Shown: positions 17,254 to 24,496 of the stretch, piece by piece
Numbering within the stretch: position 1 is the first letter of the stretch
Layout of the letters: each line of letters starts with the position of its first letter
Notes under the pieces: model-generated
Seen by the model: the letters and a program-made list of their open reading frames with translations, nothing else
What the model was told of the DNA's origin: nothing
The model's database searches: none
Position numbers and translations under genes: made by a program
Origin: Bdellovibrionales bacterium CG10_big_fil_rev_8_21_14_0_10_45_34
Lineage (GTDB): Bacteria > Bdellovibrionota > Bdellovibrionia > Bdellovibrionales > 1-14-0-10-45-34
NCBI GenBank assembly: GCA_002778785.1
Contig: PEZS01000001.1
Location: 87,552-124,231 of the forward strand
DNA: 36,680 bases
Reading direction: 5' to 3'

Positions 17254-17358
17254 ATAACAAAGATAGGAGGGACCGGCACTCAGTGGATTGGCTTTCGAAA
17301 AATAGTTCTTTTAGTAGAGCCTTGAGCAATAAACATTTACGAACCAAAGGAGAAGAAA

Positions 17359-17910
17359 ATGGGTAACTTAAAACTTACAAAGAAAGAAGAGGCAAAACCT
17401 CAGGCAGCGGAAATCTTAGGTAGCATTGAAAAGAAGTACGGCTTTATACCGAATCTGATGTCCGTATTGGCCGACTCGCCTGCGACCCTACAAGCTTACG
17501 TGCAATTGTCTGAGTTGGTATCCAAGTCGGCTTTTAACCCCGAAGAACAACAAGCCATACTACTTGCGACTAGCTACGAAAATGGTTGCGATTACTGCGT
17601 GGCTGCACACTCAATGATGTCCGTCAAAATGGCGGGAATGGCTTCCGAGAAGTTAAATGCCATTCGCTCTGGCGAACCTATTCAAGATGCCAAACTCAAC
17701 GAACTCGTAACGTTTACAAGAGAAGTCGTTTCTAAACGCGGCATGGTAAAAAGCGAGTCAGTTTCTAGGTTCATTTCAGCAGGGTTTACGAACCAGCATG
17801 TTCTCGAGGTTCTCCTTGGCGTCGCGATGAAAACGCTAAGTAACTATGCTAACCATTTGGCAGAAACGCCCCTTGATCCAGCATTCGCCGAATTTAAATG
17901 GAAAAAATAG
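17359..17910 (+). CDS. AhpD-like protein (carboxymuconolactone decarboxylase family)
   Basis: A 183-residue all-helical protein of the CMD/AhpD group. The redox motif is C77-x-x-C80 with H84 (CDYCVAAHSMMS), the pattern of AhpD-type disulfide reductases and peroxidases rather than of true decarboxylases. The N-terminal third (EILGSIEKKYGFIPNLMSVL) is typical of the peroxidase-related subgroup. The start ATG has AGGAGAAGAA just upstream. It is followed after 30 bases by glutaredoxin, which could recycle its disulfide, and it is preceded by a TetR operator. Substrate unknown. Confidence 0.9.
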   Translation: MGNLKLTKKEEAKPQAAEILGSIEKKYGFIPNLMSVLADSPATLQAYVQLSELVSKSAFNPEEQQAILLATSYENGCDYCVAAHSMMSVKMAGMASEKLNAIRSGEPIQDAKLNELVTFTREVVSKRGMVKSESVSRFISAGFTNQHVLEVLLGVAMKTLSNYANHLAETPLDPAFAEFKWKK

Positions 17911-17940
17911 CCAACGGCAGTTTATAAAGGAGTGGCTCCA

Positions 17941-18192
17941 GTGAAATCTAATATTAGAATTTATTCGACCAAAACATGTCCTTATTGCGTGAAGGCGAAA
18001 ACTTTTCTTTCAAGGGAAGGATTTACTTTTGAGGAAGTGGATCTCACAGATCGCCCCGACGAAATCGAGAAAATTAAGACTCGCACAGGGCATCGGACCG
18101 TGCCTTTGATTTTCGTGGATGAGAAATTTGTGGGCGGCTATACGGACATGATGTCTCAGATTCAGTCAGGAGATTTAGTACTACAAAGGTAA
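17941..18192 (+). CDS. Glutaredoxin (GrxC type)
   Basis: An 83-residue glutathione-dependent oxidoreductase. Active site CPYC is at 13-16. The cis-proline segment TVPLIFV and the GGYTDM glutathione-binding turn follow in order. GTG 17941 is the preferred start because AAAGGAG lies eight bases upstream; GTG 17932 would overlap that site. It is the last gene of the TetR-controlled unit and a likely electron donor for the preceding CxxC protein. Confidence 0.94.
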   Translation: MKSNIRIYSTKTCPYCVKAKTFLSREGFTFEEVDLTDRPDEIEKIKTRTGHRTVPLIFVDEKFVGGYTDMMSQIQSGDLVLQR

Positions 18193-18200
18193 TACAGTGG

Positions 18201-18223
18201 GCGACCTCGACAGGAGAGGTCGC
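18201..18223. terminator. Strong hairpin between convergent grx and bufC genes
   Basis: GCGACCTC and GAGGTCGC form a perfect 8-bp stem around a seven-base loop, 8 bases after the glutaredoxin stop and 26 bases past the bufC stop on the other strand. No T-run follows on either strand, so it may end transcripts only with help or protect 3' ends. Confidence 0.45.
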
Positions 18224-18249
18224 TCAAAGACTGGATTTACAAGCTTCCT

Positions 18250-19023
18250 CTAGCGAAGCTCGAGTATGTCAAGTTGCCTTATGGTCGAAAATAACTCTTG
18301 AACTCGTTCAGCCCCAATTTGGCTATCAAGTTTGAGAACGGCTTCAATTGAATTTTCCAGACTATTTCCGTTTGATAGGTTTTCAAAAAGACAAAACTCA
18401 TCACTCGCCAGCTTTCTAACAGTAACTTGTGACAGATGCTTATAAATGAGGAGCCGTGTCTCTTGGTGAATGTCTAAATTCAAAGCGTCAGCTGAGTTGG
18501 CGCGCATCTTCCAGATCTCGTAAACAGCGTAGTTGCTTTCGAATATGCGCGCGGATTTCGAAAGACGAAACAAATGTGCACCTGGCTCAGCCACAACTTT
18601 TGACCAATCAACTTTATTAGGAAAAATATTTGGACTATGAAAGACGTCTTTGAATGTCCACTCAAAGCGAGCGAGGTCATGCACAAAAGGCACGTCGTTG
18701 GCGAGAGAGTGGGATTCTACGTATTCTGGAAACGACTGTCCGTAGTTGGACAAATCGTAGACACGGGAGGGGGTTGCATGGATGAAACTTTGGCATAACT
18801 CAAAGAACGCATCGTCTCCCAAAACCCACCAAGTCGCCTCGAACGTTTCACCCAACGATTCTGTGAGTCGGGCAAAGTAGCCTTTACGGTAAATTTCGAT
18901 GCATTTCTCTGGAGTCATGTCAGAAATCGGAATCACTGATTCCAATATTTCTGAACTCGATTGAGTCACCCCATCAGAAAACTTACTTTGAATCGCCTTG
19001 ATCAAATCTTTACCTGAATTCAA
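18250..19023 (-). CDS. bufC: BufC/HvfC-type MNIO partner protein (DUF2063)
   Basis: A 257-residue protein of the DUF2063 family, the usual partner of DUF692 (MNIO) enzymes; it is thought to bring the precursor peptide to the enzyme. The N-terminal half carries the family hallmarks (IEIYRKGYFARLTESLGETF, then LGDDAFFELCQSFI, then DLSNYGQSFPEY and DLARFEW). The C-terminal half is more variable. TTG 19023 lies inside the last codons of bufB (14-base overlap), and no better start keeps the N-terminal helix. It is the last gene of the cluster, ending before a hairpin. The name follows the bufferin literature and depends on context. Confidence 0.88.
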   Translation of the reverse strand: MNSGKDLIKAIQSKFSDGVTQSSSEILESVIPISDMTPEKCIEIYRKGYFARLTESLGETFEATWWVLGDDAFFELCQSFIHATPSRVYDLSNYGQSFPEYVESHSLANDVPFVHDLARFEWTFKDVFHSPNIFPNKVDWSKVVAEPGAHLFRLSKSARIFESNYAVYEIWKMRANSADALNLDIHQETRLLIYKHLSQVTVRKLASDEFCLFENLSNGNSLENSIEAVLKLDSQIGAERVQELFSTIRQLDILELR

Positions 19024-19861
19024 TGGGACCTACTGCATTTTCGCATTTTTGAATTATACTCGTCGCCTTATCAACTTCTGCCTCAAATTTATCAAAACCA
19101 GGAATGTCTTGATCCCATTCGATTAGGGTCGGCGCACTTGCGCCTCGTCGCAAGACACTTTCATAAAGTTGCCAGACTTTTTCCGGCACAGACGTTGAAT
19201 GCGTATCAAAGAGGAAGCCCTCTTCTTGGGATGGACCGGCCAGATGAATTTGGCCAATTAACTTCACCGGAATTCGATCTGTAAATACCTGAGCATCGAA
19301 TCCATGGTTAACTGAGTTGACGTATATGTTATTTAGATCTAACAAAAGCTTGCAACCTGAGCGATTGCATAAATCTATCATAAAAACTGCTTCATCCATG
19401 TCGCTCTCCCTGAACCTTAGATAATAAGAGATATTTTCAAGAAGAATGGGGCGACCCAGAATATTTTGGACCTGGTCTACATTTTCAACAATGAGTTCGA
19501 GCGACGCCTTGTTGAACGGAATCGGAAGGAGATCGTGCATTTGACCTGATGGGGATTGGCCCCAGCACAAATGGTCGGATACGATGAACGGGTCGACGCG
19601 TTCGACGAGTCTTTTGAGCTGCTTAACATAGGCTGCATCAATCCCATGAGCCGAACCAATAGAAAGTGCAACTCCATGCAGAGCGATCGGATAATCCTCA
19701 CGCATCCGCAAGAGCATTTCGAGAGGGCGACCTTCGGAATTCATATAGTTCTCGGAAATAGCCTCAAACCAAGAGGGACTTAAATCGGGCTTTCCTTCGA
19801 GATATGGATAATGAGTGGGGCGAAGCCCCACTCCAACTGAAAAAACGTCTCGGCTGTTCAT
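19010..19861 (-). CDS. bufB: Multinuclear non-heme iron oxidase BufB (DUF692/MNIO)
   Basis: A 283-residue TIM-barrel enzyme of the MNIO family (MbnB, HvfB, BufB). Family members use a two- or three-iron centre to oxidise cysteines in a precursor peptide, in bufferins to thiooxazole heterocycles. Recognisable segments are VGVGLRPTHYPY, FEAISENYM, LHGVALSIGS, IVSDHLCWG, LLENIS, LLDLNNIYVNSVNHG, IGQIHLAG and LIEWD, which supply the His, Asp, Glu and Asn iron ligands. ATG 19861 shares one base with the stop of the upstream peptide gene (TAATG), so translation is coupled; a longer frame to 19903 would overlap that gene. Its substrates should be the two Cys-rich peptides immediately upstream. Confidence 0.93.
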   Translation of the reverse strand: MNSRDVFSVGVGLRPTHYPYLEGKPDLSPSWFEAISENYMNSEGRPLEMLLRMREDYPIALHGVALSIGSAHGIDAAYVKQLKRLVERVDPFIVSDHLCWGQSPSGQMHDLLPIPFNKASLELIVENVDQVQNILGRPILLENISYYLRFRESDMDEAVFMIDLCNRSGCKLLLDLNNIYVNSVNHGFDAQVFTDRIPVKLIGQIHLAGPSQEEGFLFDTHSTSVPEKVWQLYESVLRRGASAPTLIEWDQDIPGFDKFEAEVDKATSIIQKCENAVGPIEFR

Positions 19862-20124
19862 TACATGCTTGCAGCTTTGAATTGGCCTTTTAGTTTCTTG
19901 CATTCAGCTTCAGTTTTGGTCACCCATCCTTTGCCTTTACAAGAATTTTTTCCTGCACATGAATGGCCCGTACCCCCGCACTCGCCTTTACCTTTGCAAC
20001 TATTGACACCATGACATTCACCTTTTGCGACTTCAGTTCCACTTGCGACAGCTTGATTAGCCGAGCCGCCTGCGAGAATGAGTCCAGCAAGTGCTGCACC
20101 TAACATTATATTTTTTTGCTTCAC
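19861..20124 (-). CDS. bufA2: BufA2-type bufferin precursor peptide, copy 2
   Basis: An 87-residue peptide with a Sec-type signal ending near AVAS-G (about residue 28) and a Cys- and Gly-rich core. The core has six cysteines in the order ECHG, NSCKGKG, ECGG, GHSCAG, NSCKGKGW, AECKK; the NSCKG-(K/Q)-G unit occurs twice. This matches the BufA2 type of periplasmic copper-binding RiPP precursors. GTG 20124 is the start, with AAGGGGA upstream. It ends one base into bufB. It is a close paralog of the gene upstream, from which it is separated by a perfect palindrome. Confidence 0.88.
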   Translation of the reverse strand: MKQKNIMLGAALAGLILAGGSANQAVASGTEVAKGECHGVNSCKGKGECGGTGHSCAGKNSCKGKGWVTKTEAECKKLKGQFKAASM

Positions 20125-20142
20125 CTTTTTCCCCTTTGGTTT

Positions 20143-20168
20143 TTCGATACGGAAATTTCCGTATCGAA
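20143..20168. repeat. 26-bp perfect palindrome between the two bufA2 genes
   Basis: Left arm TTCGATACGGAAA is followed directly by its exact complement. As RNA it would give a 10-bp stem with an AAAUUU loop in the short intercistronic gap, four bases after the upstream stop. No U-run follows on the minus strand. It may be an operator, or an mRNA element that stabilises or separates expression of the first peptide. Confidence 0.85.
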
Positions 20169-20171
20169 TTG

Positions 20172-20432
20172 TTACATCATCGACCCTTTAAAAGTTCCAC
20201 CCTTTTGAGAGCAATCTGACTTACTGAGTTTAACCCAGCCCTGACCTTTGCATGAATTTTTGCCAGCGCAAGAGTGCCCGGCTCCACCGCATTCTCCTTG
20301 AGCTTTGCAACTATTAATGCCATGGCATTCTCCCATAGCTACCTCTCCTTGATTTTTCTGCGTGCTAGAGCACCCGCTAGTTGCTACGAGACCGGCGAGT
20401 GCCGCTGCCACGAGAAGCGTTTTGTTGTTCAT
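20172..20432 (-). CDS. bufA2: BufA2-type bufferin precursor peptide, copy 1
   Basis: An 86-residue paralog of the downstream peptide. After a hydrophobic leader come six core cysteines in the same spacing (ECHG, NSCKAQG, ECGG, GHSCAG, NSCKGQGW, SDCSQ) and a GG-containing tail. An extra cysteine at residue 21 (VATSGCSS) resembles a weak lipobox, so this copy might be lipid-anchored while copy 2 is soluble; the -3 Thr makes this uncertain. The start is ATG 20432 with GGAGGAAAAG upstream; a longer frame to 20468 lacks support. It is first of the bufA2-bufA2-bufB-bufC run and 50 bases after yceI. Confidence 0.88.
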   Translation of the reverse strand: MNNKTLLVAAALAGLVATSGCSSTQKNQGEVAMGECHGINSCKAQGECGGAGHSCAGKNSCKGQGWVKLSKSDCSQKGGTFKGSMM

Positions 20433-20482
20433 TCTTTTCCTCCGTTGTTCTGTAGAGTTGATTTCCAACTCATTTGTTTTAA

Positions 20483-21085
20483 TTATTTAGCTTTTTCAGA
20501 TTTCTGAAGGATTGCTTCGCCTTCGAGCAGAATGTTGACGTCATCGGCGATCATCACGCCGCCTTGATCCAAGGACTTATTCCATTTCAGACCAAAGTCC
20601 TTTCGATTTACCTTCGATGTCGCCTCAAACGCAATTCGCTGATTTCCCCATGGATCAGTAGTTTTCCCATTAAAAGTAACTGCCAGAGTGGTTGGTTTGG
20701 TTACACCATGGATGGTTAGGTCACCTTTGACTTCAGTTGGTTTCTTTCCGTTATAAGTTACGCTCTTTCCCACGAAAATCAGAGAGGGAAACTTTTCAAC
20801 GTCAAAAAAGTCAGCACTTTTAAGATGTTTATCTCGGTCAGGCTCATTGGTGTCGATCGAGGCCGCGTCGATCTTAACTTTGAGATCCTCCACCTTGCCG
20901 GTTTTTTCGTCAAAGTTGAATTCGCCTTCGAATTTATTAAATCGACCAGAGACCGTCGATATGACGAGGTGCTTGATTTTGAAACCCACCTGCGTATGGG
21001 ACTCATCCAATTTGTACGATTCAGCCAAAGACATCTGCGGGATGAACAATTGAATCGAAATTATAGCTGCTAATATTTTAATCAC
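20483..21085 (-). CDS. YceI-family periplasmic protein
   Basis: A 200-residue exported lipocalin-like barrel of the YceI family, which binds long isoprenoid lipids in known structures. A signal peptide ends near SLAES (about residue 22). Family segments include YKLDESHTQVGFKIKHL, SGRFNKFEGEF, KHLKSADFFDVEKFPS and DLTIHGVTKP, and the length is usual. GTG 21085 is preferred because GGAG lies seven bases upstream; the frame open to 21199 would run back to the arsC stop with no ribosome site. YceI genes often accompany MNIO and bufferin clusters, so it is likely the first gene of the buf unit, although its role there is not established. Confidence 0.92.
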   Translation of the reverse strand: MIKILAAIISIQLFIPQMSLAESYKLDESHTQVGFKIKHLVISTVSGRFNKFEGEFNFDEKTGKVEDLKVKIDAASIDTNEPDRDKHLKSADFFDVEKFPSLIFVGKSVTYNGKKPTEVKGDLTIHGVTKPTTLAVTFNGKTTDPWGNQRIAFEATSKVNRKDFGLKWNKSLDQGGVMIADDVNILLEGEAILQKSEKAK

Positions 21086-21198
21086 GAGGAATCTCCTTTG
21101 AGTTGCCAGTCCTCGATAAGTGAGACCAATCCGCCAAATCTTACACCCGAATAAAAATATTTCTAGCCGCTGCGCCGAATTCTCCTTTTGACACACCA

Positions 21199-21618
21199 TT
21201 AAAGGCTTAAAGCTAGACTTTCCAGCAGCGGGGCAAGGTCATTTCTCGTCTTTCTAAAACTTTCCAACCGCGACTCAACCGTGCCCTCTTCGGCCGCCGG
21301 ATCTACAAGTGGCCAATGGAGTCGCTTAGCAGACGAAGGCAGAGTTGCAGGACAAACTTCGTCTGCACACAATGTAACTACATGGGTCAGATTCTCTTGA
21401 AATGCCATTGGGAGGTCATGGATTGCTTTCGAGTAGTGATTTGAAATATCGATTCCGACCTCGTTCATGACCTGAACTGCGAGCGGGTTTAATTTCTTTG
21501 GTATCGATCCCGCACTATTTACTTCGGCCTTGCCTCGAAGGATAACTTTTGCGAGTCCTTCGGCTATTTGGCTTCTGGCCGAATTCGCCACACAGAGAAA
21601 CAGAACTTTATTTTGCAT
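21199..21618 (-). CDS. arsC: Thioredoxin-type arsenate reductase ArsC (LMW phosphatase fold)
   Basis: A 139-residue enzyme that reduces arsenate to arsenite with thioredoxin. The phosphate-binding loop CVANSARS carries nucleophile C9, and the relay pair is C84 and C89 (LCADEVCP), matching the spacing of the Staphylococcus enzyme (10, 82, 89). The closing WPLVDPAAEEG segment is also typical. ATG 21618 overlaps the upstream gene by 11 bases. It would supply arsenite to ArsM encoded in the same gene string. A 113-base gap follows before yceI. Confidence 0.94.
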   Translation of the reverse strand: MQNKVLFLCVANSARSQIAEGLAKVILRGKAEVNSAGSIPKKLNPLAVQVMNEVGIDISNHYSKAIHDLPMAFQENLTHVVTLCADEVCPATLPSSAKRLHWPLVDPAAEEGTVESRLESFRKTRNDLAPLLESLALSL

Positions 21619-22267
21619 TTTGATCTGCTTTCCTAACGTCTAGGGAATTGATCAATACGTCGAATGCTGACTTCGTATCGTCCCCATCAATACTTATCCA
21701 GATTGCGAGCACTGCGATTGGGACCTTAAAAGTGTAATTGTAATTAAAGTGCCCTTTTTCAGTTACGCTATCAATAAAGGTTTCATGTATGAACTCAGAC
21801 ATTGGATGAACTCTCTCGGTGCCAACTTGATGGACATCCTGGGTGATGTTAAAAAAAAGAATTTTATCTATCCCTTCTCCTTCTGGCGCAAGGCTGAAGA
21901 GACGGCGCACCCAATCCTTCGCGACTAACTTCTGGAAACCACCTAATTTGTTTTTGCCAGAAACAACAAAACCTACTCGCAACGGAAAATCATCAAACCC
22001 TTTATCGCCTTGCCTTGAAGGATCACCTAATTTGGGGAGGCCTCTAAACTCACCCGAAATTTTAAAACCTTCAAGCCGAGCTTTTTCTTTGAATGGAAAT
22101 ATAAGCGGACTCGCAGAGCTATTAACTTTCACGAGGACTCCGCGCTCCGAAAAATTGACCTCATTCTTTGAAATCGAAGAGTAGGATTGCAGACTCCAGT
22201 TCTCTGGAGTCTGAATTGGAATTAACATCGCGGCGAACATAAGCTTTCTCGAAATTGATAGATTCAT
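21608..22267 (-). CDS. Secreted protein of unknown function in the arsenosugar cluster
   Basis: About 219 residues with a short hydrophobic N-terminus (SRKLMFAAMLIPIQT) that could be a signal sequence. The body is predicted beta-rich. Segments such as FPLRVGFVVSG and, near the end, IWISIDGDDTKSAFDVLINS recall the DUF3047 family in order and character, but the match is distant and uncertain. There are no cysteines. ATG 22267 overlaps the preceding stop (ATGA) and the gene overlaps arsC by 11 bases, so it is firmly part of the operon. Its role in arsenic chemistry is unknown. Confidence 0.75.
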   Translation of the reverse strand: MNLSISRKLMFAAMLIPIQTPENWSLQSYSSISKNEVNFSERGVLVKVNSSASPLIFPFKEKARLEGFKISGEFRGLPKLGDPSRQGDKGFDDFPLRVGFVVSGKNKLGGFQKLVAKDWVRRLFSLAPEGEGIDKILFFNITQDVHQVGTERVHPMSEFIHETFIDSVTEKGHFNYNYTFKVPIAVLAIWISIDGDDTKSAFDVLINSLDVRKADQNAK

Positions 22268-22941
22268 AATTTCAAAGATTTGACCCAATTGATAAGTTCG
22301 ACCTGAGCCGGTATGAGCTCCCTGACTTCGAAACCGTTCGATTGATATATAAGTAGATCCTCTTTTTCATCAACATCAAAATTCGAATCGACTAATCGAA
22401 CTTTACAATACATCGACAGGCCGGCCTTGAGTTGGTTAGCGGTTTGGTCAGTGCTGTAAGCAACACTTTTCCACACCTCCGAAGGCAGAGGGACTCCGCT
22501 TCCGAAGAAGTAGAATCCCCCGTCGCGAGTTTCACCCACAATCGCGCTATCGGAGGCATAAAATTCAGTCGTAGAAATATACCGAGAGAGGTCTTTAAGA
22601 CGAAGGTGAGGTGAGTCAGCGCCTATAAAACAAACGAAAGAATATTTCTGCCTCAGAGACTCATAGGCTGCCGCAAGTCTGTCACCCAGACCGCCGGACG
22701 ATTGAGGCATTGTCTTCATCCCCCGCCAAAACTCGGAAGTTAATCCCTCTGGTTCGGCAACGGCCCAAAGCACATCAACACCATCCATTTGGTGTTGAAG
22801 TTTCTTGGTCAAAGATTCAGTAGCGAGCACCGAAAGGCTGTAGAAGAGGTTTGCATTTTCAGGACCGATACCGGCAGCTAGCCTCGTTTTGACATTGGAT
22901 ATCCCTGGTGTCTTTACAAAAACGACTATGACACCCTTCAT
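22264..22941 (-). CDS. Arsenosugar-cluster glycosyltransferase 1 (TIGR04282/DUF2064 type)
   Basis: A 225-residue nucleotide-sugar transferase-like protein of the group called rSAM/selenodomain-associated transferase 1. The N-terminal nucleotide-binding segment FVKTPGISNVKTRLAAGIG and the metal-binding FIGADSPHL are visible, with GETRDGGFYFFG after. This family travels with ArsS-type radical SAM proteins and is thought to act on the sugar part of arsenosugars. The start ATG 22941 lies in an ATGA overlap with the upstream transferase. Acceptor and donor cannot be told from sequence. Confidence 0.9.
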   Translation of the reverse strand: MKGVIVVFVKTPGISNVKTRLAAGIGPENANLFYSLSVLATESLTKKLQHQMDGVDVLWAVAEPEGLTSEFWRGMKTMPQSSGGLGDRLAAAYESLRQKYSFVCFIGADSPHLRLKDLSRYISTTEFYASDSAIVGETRDGGFYFFGSGVPLPSEVWKSVAYSTDQTANQLKAGLSMYCKVRLVDSNFDVDEKEDLLIYQSNGFEVRELIPAQVELINWVKSLKL

Positions 22942-23636
22942 GGATTTTCCTTCGTTCGAATGATCTTCCATATCTCTGGCAATGCTTGCCTGACGGTTAG
23001 AATCAAGTGACTAGATGTAGTCTTCGACCAACCTTCGCTTCGATACTTTCGCGCACTTGTGTAGATGAAGGAACCAACGTTTCGAATTTTAATTTTGTTT
23101 CTGTGGGCTTTCCAAACCAAAAGATGATCTTCACCGTATGGAGCTTCTTCATTAAAACCTCCCAATTCCTGAAAGACGCTTTTCTTCATAAAAAAAGCCT
23201 GATCGCCAAAGGGTATTTTTAGGACCTGCGAGCGAAACCATACTCCTACGGTATTAACTGCCATCTGACGAGGTCCATCGGCCAAAAATTTTAAACTGAA
23301 AAAGTGAATATCATCCAGATCAAGTGACTCAATGTTTTTTAGTTTGGCAAAGGCCCCCATTGGAATCCGTGAATCACAATGCAAAAACCAAAGGTATCCG
23401 TAGGCCGATACCTTTACGGCGGCATTCATTTGCCGAGCGCGTCCCATTGAATTTTCGACAAACCGGGTGCGAAAGACAACCTTCTTATCCGTAAATGCAG
23501 ATTCAATTTCAGCGATCTGTCTTTTTCCTGTGGAGAAAACGACTTCATCATTGGACGAAAGGAATGAAAGATCGTCTATTAGATTTCGCCAACTTTCATC
23601 ATTTTCACCAATAGGAATGATCACCGATATGCCCAA
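22938..23636 (-). CDS. Arsenosugar-cluster glycosyltransferase 2 (family 2, TIGR04283 type)
   Basis: A 232-residue GT-A fold glycosyltransferase. It opens with ISVIIPIGEND, has NSMGRARQMNAAV, then the metal-binding LHCDSRIP, and later GGFNEEAPYGEDHLLVWKA, in the order of family 2 enzymes. It belongs with rSAM/selenodomain-associated transferase 2. TTG 23636 is chosen as start because AGGGAG sits eight bases upstream (within the end of the phosphorylase gene) and because translation then opens directly at the first strand; the longer frame to 23738 would overlap the neighbour by about 97 bases. Confidence 0.9.
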   Translation of the reverse strand: MGISVIIPIGENDESWRNLIDDLSFLSSNDEVVFSTGKRQIAEIESAFTDKKVVFRTRFVENSMGRARQMNAAVKVSAYGYLWFLHCDSRIPMGAFAKLKNIESLDLDDIHFFSLKFLADGPRQMAVNTVGVWFRSQVLKIPFGDQAFFMKKSVFQELGGFNEEAPYGEDHLLVWKAHRNKIKIRNVGSFIYTSARKYRSEGWSKTTSSHLILTVRQALPEIWKIIRTKENP

Positions 23637-23641
23637 GTCTC

Positions 23642-24487
23642 TTACTCCCTCAAAAAATCTAAAATGTGTTTTTGATCCGGACCCAGTTCGCTCACTTTGG
23701 TCATTACTGCAAATGCAAGAGACGATCGGCACTCGCAAGGAATGGGTTCTTGGTTCAACTGAGTCAAATGGCCAACCACCGATTGAACTTTGGTAATATT
23801 TTTTCTGTAGAGATCCATAACTTTCGCTGCCGTTGCATGTTCCGTTGGATCTTCAAGCCAACAGTCGTAGTCAGTGACAACAGCCACCGTGGCGTAACAG
23901 AGTTGGGCTTCTCGAGCCAAAAAAGCTTCAGGGACATTTGTCATCCCCACAATGTCCGCCCCATTTGATTTTAAAAAGAGACTCTCCGCACGCGTACCTA
24001 ATCTTGGACCTTCCACGCAGGCATAAGTCTTATTTTTGTGAAGTTCGAAATTTAAATTCTTTGCACTGGTTAAAATTCGATAACTGAGATTCTGGCACAC
24101 TGGATTTGCAGTAGAAATATGGACGACAAGGCCACTGCCAAAAAACGTTCCTACTCGTTTCCCTTTTGTCCAATCCAAATATTGATCCGGCAGAGCAAGG
24201 TCTCCCGGTCGAATATCTTGTTGGAGACTGCCAACCGCCGAAACACTTAGGATTTCGCGGACTCCAGCTGACTTCAGACCCCAAATATTCGCTCTAAAAT
24301 TTATCTCTGAGGGCGTGATGCTATGGTTGAGCCCGTGCCTAGCAAGAAAAGCGATCTTTTGACCGTTAATGAGTCCAACGGAAATTTTTGAAGATGGTTT
24401 TCCAAACGGAGTCTCGATATCAAGAGTATCGACTATCTCGAGACCCTCAATTTGGTAAAAACCTGATCCTCCAATGATACCTAACAT
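23642..24487 (-). CDS. MTAP-family purine nucleoside phosphorylase
   Basis: A 281-residue phosphorylase that cleaves the N-glycosidic bond of methylthioadenosine-like nucleosides with phosphate. Visible family motifs are GSGFY near the start, RHGLNHSITPSEINFRAN (phosphate and ribose site), VEGPRLGTRAE, and GMTNVPEAFLAREAQLCYA (purine site). In this setting its likely substrate is the dimethylarsinoyl-deoxyadenosine made by ArsS, releasing adenine before glycosylation; ordinary methylthioadenosine salvage remains possible. ATG 24487 has TAGGAG ten bases upstream and follows arsM by 9 bases. Confidence 0.9.
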   Translation of the reverse strand: MLGIIGGSGFYQIEGLEIVDTLDIETPFGKPSSKISVGLINGQKIAFLARHGLNHSITPSEINFRANIWGLKSAGVREILSVSAVGSLQQDIRPGDLALPDQYLDWTKGKRVGTFFGSGLVVHISTANPVCQNLSYRILTSAKNLNFELHKNKTYACVEGPRLGTRAESLFLKSNGADIVGMTNVPEAFLAREAQLCYATVAVVTDYDCWLEDPTEHATAAKVMDLYRKNITKVQSVVGHLTQLNQEPIPCECRSSLAFAVMTKVSELGPDQKHILDFLRE

Positions 24488-24496
24488 AGTTAGCTC

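Noticed and set aside
18201-18223. Classical rho-independent terminator
   Set aside because: The stem is strong, but neither strand has a T-run after it, so it was scored only as a possible terminator.
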